Origin: Burkholderiaceae bacterium
GTDB taxonomy: Bacteria; Pseudomonadota; Gammaproteobacteria; Burkholderiales; Burkholderiaceae
Direction: 5' to 3'
DNA: 7,691 nucleotides
NCBI GenBank assembly: GCA_947457745.1
Contig: CANGWT010000071.1
Location: 1 to 7,691, forward strand
Shown here in pieces: positions 4,718 to 7,691 of this stretch (its first letter is position 1; each line of letters starts with the position of its first letter). The notes beneath the pieces are model-generated. The model ran no database searches. It was not told the origin of the DNA and was given only the letters and a program-made list of their open reading frames with translations. The translations under genes and the position numbers were made by a program.

Positions 4718-7571
4718 AAAAGAAAACTCTTATCCCGTTAATCTTCTAGAAACATCGTTTCCGATGCGAGGAGATTTACCGAAACGTGAACCGCAATGGG
4801 TTGCACAGTGGCAGAAAAATAAACTCTACGAAAAAATTCGTGCAGCGCATGCAAATCAACCTAAGTTCATCTTGCATGATGGCCCTCCCTATGCAAACGG
4901 CGACATTCATATTGGTCATGCTGTAAATAAGATTCTCAAGGATATGATCGTGAAGTCCCGCTGGTTAATGGGCTTTGACTCTGCATACGTTCCAGGCTGG
5001 GATTGCCACGGTATGCCAATTGAGATTCAGATTGAAAAGCAGTTTGGCAAGAATCTACCGACGGCTGAAGTACAAGCTAAGGCACGCGCGTATGCAAAAG
5101 TGCAAGTAGACAAGCAAAAGGTCGACTTTGAGCGTTTGGGCGTGTTGGGCGATTGGAATAACCCCTATCTCACTATGAACTACCGCAATGAGGCGGATGA
5201 AATTCGTGCGCTTGGGAAGATCTGGGAAAAGGGTTATGTTTTCCGAGGCCTCAAACCAGTCAACTGGTGTTTCGATTGCGGCTCCGCACTGGCTGAAGCT
5301 GAAGTGGAATACCAAGACAAGACTGATCCAACAGTAGATGTGGGATTTGCTTTTGATGATGCGCAGCGCCCACAACTCGCAAAAGCATTTGGTCTGCCTG
5401 AGATTCCAGCTAAGCCCGGAATGATTGTGATTTGGACAACAACACCTTGGACTATTCCATCTAATCAAGCATTAAATGTTCATCCTGAACTGAGTTACGC
5501 GCTAGTAGATACAGGCGATAAGTTACTCATCTTGGCAGAAGACCGCGTAGAAACTTGCTTGGAAGATTTTGGACTTGAAGGAAAAATAATTGCTACTTGT
5601 TTGGGTAGTCAGTTAGCCAACATTTCTTTCTGGCATCCGCTGGCGCCACTGCATGAAGGTTACAAGCGTCTTTCACCAATCTATCCTGCCGAATACGTCA
5701 CACTCGATACTGGTACCGGTGTTGTGCACTCTGCGCCAGCCTATGGTGAGGAAGACTTTAAGTCTTGCAAAGCAAACAAATTAGCCGATAAAGATATCTT
5801 GAATCCTGTAATGGGCAATGGTGTCTATGCTTCTTGGTTACCACTCTTTGCCAATGAATATATTTGGAAAGCCAATCCGAAGATTGTGGAAGCCATGCGT
5901 GAAGCGGGCAGCCTTTTGCGAGACAAGACCTATACCCACTCTTATATGCACTGCTGGCGCCATAAGTCGCCGATTATTTATCGTGCGACCTCACAGTGGT
6001 TTGCGAGCATGGATAAGAAACCATCTGATGGCAGCGCAAGTCTTCGCGAAACTGCTTTAGCCGGTATTGAAAACACCGAGTTCTTTCCGGCATGGGGTAA
6101 ACAACGCTTAAACAGCATGATTGCCAACCGTCCTGATTGGACCTTGTCTCGTCAACGCCAATGGGGTGTACCAATGGCGTTCTTTGTTCACAAGGAAAGT
6201 GGTGAGCCACATCCACGCACAGTTGAATTGCTAGAAGAGATTGCCAAGCGCGTTGAAAAAGAAGGTATTGAGGCTTGGCAAAAACTCGAGGTAGCTGAAT
6301 TACTTGGTGAAGAGGCTGCTCAATATGAAAAGAATCGTGACACCTTGGATGTATGGTTTGATTCTGGTACCACGCATTGGCATGTGATTCGTGGCTCGCA
6401 TCGTGCAGAACTCTATCGCCCAGAATCTGAAAATGCAGACGGTCGTTTAGCTGACCTGTATCTAGAAGGCTCAGACCAACATCGCGGCTGGTTCCACTCC
6501 TCTTTACTCACTGGCGCCATGATCGATGGCAAGCCGCCTTATAAAGCACTGTTAACACACGGTTTTACCGTTGATGGTCAAGGCCGCAAAATGAGTAAGT
6601 CTGTAGGTAACGTGATTGCCCCGCAACAGGTTGCTGATAAGTTGGGTGCGGAGATTATTCGTTTGTGGGTTGCGTCTACTGACTATTCCGGAGAAATGAC
6701 CATCTCAGATGAAATTCTGAAGCGTGTAGTCGAAAGCTATCGCCGTATTCGCAATACATTGCGTTTCTTGTTAGCCAACCTCTCTGACTTTGATCCAAGC
6801 AAACATACAATGCCCGCAAGTGAATGGCTAGAGATTGATCGTTATGCGCTTGCACTCGCCAATCAGTTACAGCAAGATGTACAAGCGCATTACAAGGTTT
6901 ATGAGTTCCAACCCGCTGTAGCACGCATGCTGACCTTCTGCTCAGAAGATTTGGGTGGCTTTTACTTAGACATTCTGAAAGACCGTCTCTATACAAGCGC
7001 ACCGGATTCGAAAGAGCGTCGCGCAGCGCAAAACGCGCTCTTTCATATCACTCGCAACCTGCTCAAATGGCTAGCTCCCTTCCTCTCATTTACAGCTGAA
7101 GAGGCTTGGCTGTCATTTCCACATGGCGCTAATGAAAAAACCAAAGAGTCCATCTTCATGGAAGAGTTCGGCGCCTTCCCAGAAATCGCTCAAGCTACTG
7201 AGCTCCTTGCAAAATGGAATCGTGTTCGAGAGATTCGCTCTGAGGTCACCAAAGCTATTGAGATTGAACGTGAAGCCGGCAATGTAGGCTCATCCCTGCA
7301 AGCGGAACTGACTATTAAAGTGGGTGATGTTGATTTTGCAATTTTGTACTCGCTTGAAGATGACTTACGCTTTGTCACTATCACCTCCAGCGCCAAACTA
7401 GAGCTCAGTAATGCAGGTCTCGAAGTTCTCGTACGTGGTAGTCAATATAAAAAGTGCGGTCGTTGCTGGCATCACACCCAAGATGTTGGGGTGAATACCG
7501 AACATCCAGAGCTGTGCGGTCGTTGCATCAGCAATCTTTTTGGAAGCGGTGAATCCCGCCTTTTTGCATAA
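4710..7571 (+). CDS. ileS: Isoleucyl-tRNA synthetase
   Basis: This 953-residue class Ia synthetase charges tRNA-Ile with isoleucine and hydrolyses mischarged valine. The ATP-binding HIGH motif is at 67-70 and KMSKS at 627-631. The CP1 editing domain carries the Thr-rich WTTTPWT (242-248) and GTGVVH ending at His340, with Asp349 aligning to the editing aspartate Asp342 of E. coli. CWRHK (415-419) and DVWFDSG (547-553) are typical of the family. The C-terminus keeps the zinc finger, with Cys916, 919, 936 and 939 in CGRC pairs. This marks the common bacterial type that carries the finger. All key residues are present and the length is close to E. coli (938). I start at the ATG at 4710 (MSEKENSY), inside the last codons of ribF. 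The open frame extends upstream to 4617, but that part is only ribF read out of frame. There is no clear Shine-Dalgarno, so translation is probably coupled to ribF. lspA follows after 29 bp. Confidence 0.97.
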   Translation: MSEKENSYPVNLLETSFPMRGDLPKREPQWVAQWQKNKLYEKIRAAHANQPKFILHDGPPYANGDIHIGHAVNKILKDMIVKSRWLMGFDSAYVPGWDCHGMPIEIQIEKQFGKNLPTAEVQAKARAYAKVQVDKQKVDFERLGVLGDWNNPYLTMNYRNEADEIRALGKIWEKGYVFRGLKPVNWCFDCGSALAEAEVEYQDKTDPTVDVGFAFDDAQRPQLAKAFGLPEIPAKPGMIVIWTTTPWTIPSNQALNVHPELSYALVDTGDKLLILAEDRVETCLEDFGLEGKIIATCLGSQLANISFWHPLAPLHEGYKRLSPIYPAEYVTLDTGTGVVHSAPAYGEEDFKSCKANKLADKDILNPVMGNGVYASWLPLFANEYIWKANPKIVEAMREAGSLLRDKTYTHSYMHCWRHKSPIIYRATSQWFASMDKKPSDGSASLRETALAGIENTEFFPAWGKQRLNSMIANRPDWTLSRQRQWGVPMAFFVHKESGEPHPRTVELLEEIAKRVEKEGIEAWQKLEVAELLGEEAAQYEKNRDTLDVWFDSGTTHWHVIRGSHRAELYRPESENADGRLADLYLEGSDQHRGWFHSSLLTGAMIDGKPPYKALLTHGFTVDGQGRKMSKSVGNVIAPQQVADKLGAEIIRLWVASTDYSGEMTISDEILKRVVESYRRIRNTLRFLLANLSDFDPSKHTMPASEWLEIDRYALALANQLQQDVQAHYKVYEFQPAVARMLTFCSEDLGGFYLDILKDRLYTSAPDSKERRAAQNALFHITRNLLKWLAPFLSFTAEEAWLSFPHGANEKTKESIFMEEFGAFPEIAQATELLAKWNRVREIRSEVTKAIEIEREAGNVGSSLQAELTIKVGDVDFAILYSLEDDLRFVTITSSAKLELSNAGLEVLVRGSQYKKCGRCWHHTQDVGVNTEHPELCGRCISNLFGSGESRLFA

Positions 7572-7600
7572 AAAAATATAGTAAAAATCACCACCACATC

Positions 7601-7691
7601 ATGAGCACAAACCTCTCTTTTCTCCGTTATCTAGCAATTGCAATTATTACGCTTCTGCTTGATCAGTTGAGTAAATGGTCTGCCTTGAGTA
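7601..7691 (+). CDS. lspA: Lipoprotein signal peptidase (signal peptidase II), N-terminal part
   Basis: Thirty codons are present before the window ends. A short polar start (MSTNLSFLRY) leads into a hydrophobic first membrane helix (about 8-20). This is followed by DQLSK at 21-25, the conserved DQxSK motif at the end of helix 1 in LspA. The catalytic aspartates lie further on and are outside the window. LspA is an inner-membrane aspartic protease that cuts signal peptides from prolipoproteins after lipid attachment. Position directly after ileS is the usual proteobacterial arrangement. The start is the only plausible ATG, although the 29-bp AT-rich gap before it (7572-7600) shows no Shine-Dalgarno. 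Confidence 0.93.
   Translation, partial: MSTNLSFLRYLAIAIITLLLDQLSKWSALS

Noticed and set aside
5055..5468. 137-residue antisense open frame inside ileS
   Set aside because: It lies wholly inside the conserved ileS coding region. Its Cys- and Trp-rich translation shows no family features, and no start signals are visible.
6676..7002. 108-residue antisense open frame inside ileS
   Set aside because: It is the complementary shadow of the anticodon-binding domain of ileS, with no ribosome binding site or known motif.
7577..7582. TATAGT as a possible separate lspA promoter -10
   Set aside because: No -35 match occurs at suitable spacing (the region is the GC-rich ileS end), and the gene fits the ribF-ileS-lspA operon.
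1..7691. An undescribed defence, mobile or biosynthetic system
   Set aside because: Every long open region is accounted for by well-known core genes in conserved order. No gap exceeds 80 bp, and there are no transposases, integrases, CRISPR-type repeats or unknown genes.

Overview
This window looks like ordinary chromosomal housekeeping DNA from a betaproteobacterium of the order Burkholderiales. The moderate, somewhat AT-leaning base composition and the protein sequences best suit a Polynucleobacter-like freshwater lineage rather than a high-GC Burkholderia or Ralstonia. That placement is inference from recalled family sequences and gene order; no database search was run. I see no mobile element, CRISPR array, tRNA or rRNA, and nothing that supports an undescribed defence or metabolic system.

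The layout has three blocks. (1) Positions 1-200, plus strand: the last codons of rpmB (ribosomal protein L28) and a complete rpmG (L33). They are followed by a perfect 18-bp hairpin at 226-266 flanked by A and T runs. It sits between convergent genes and can terminate transcription from both sides. (2) Positions 278-3715, minus strand, read right to left: purN (GAR formyltransferase), an RsmB/NOP-family rRNA cytosine methyltransferase, and a DesA-type membrane fatty-acid desaturase. The first two share an ATGA stop/start overlap and the third follows after 28 bp, so the three look like one operon. (3) Positions 3767-7691, plus strand: ribF (riboflavin kinase/FAD synthetase), ileS (isoleucyl-tRNA synthetase) and the start of lspA (signal peptidase II). 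This is the classic proteobacterial ribF-ileS-lspA cluster; ribF and ileS overlap by 8 bp.

The only divergent promoter region is the 51-bp gap between purN and ribF. It holds an exact TATAAT hexamer on the ribF strand and a 12-bp imperfect tandem repeat just before the ribF GTG start. By function, the window combines ribosome components (L28, L33), rRNA modification, purine and flavin cofactor synthesis, tRNA charging, membrane lipid unsaturation and lipoprotein maturation. All of these are growth-linked core functions. The points worth a second look are small: a TTG start on the desaturase, the low-complexity basic tails of the methyltransferase, the repeat-bearing ribF leader, and the scarcity of Shine-Dalgarno sequences outside rpmG.
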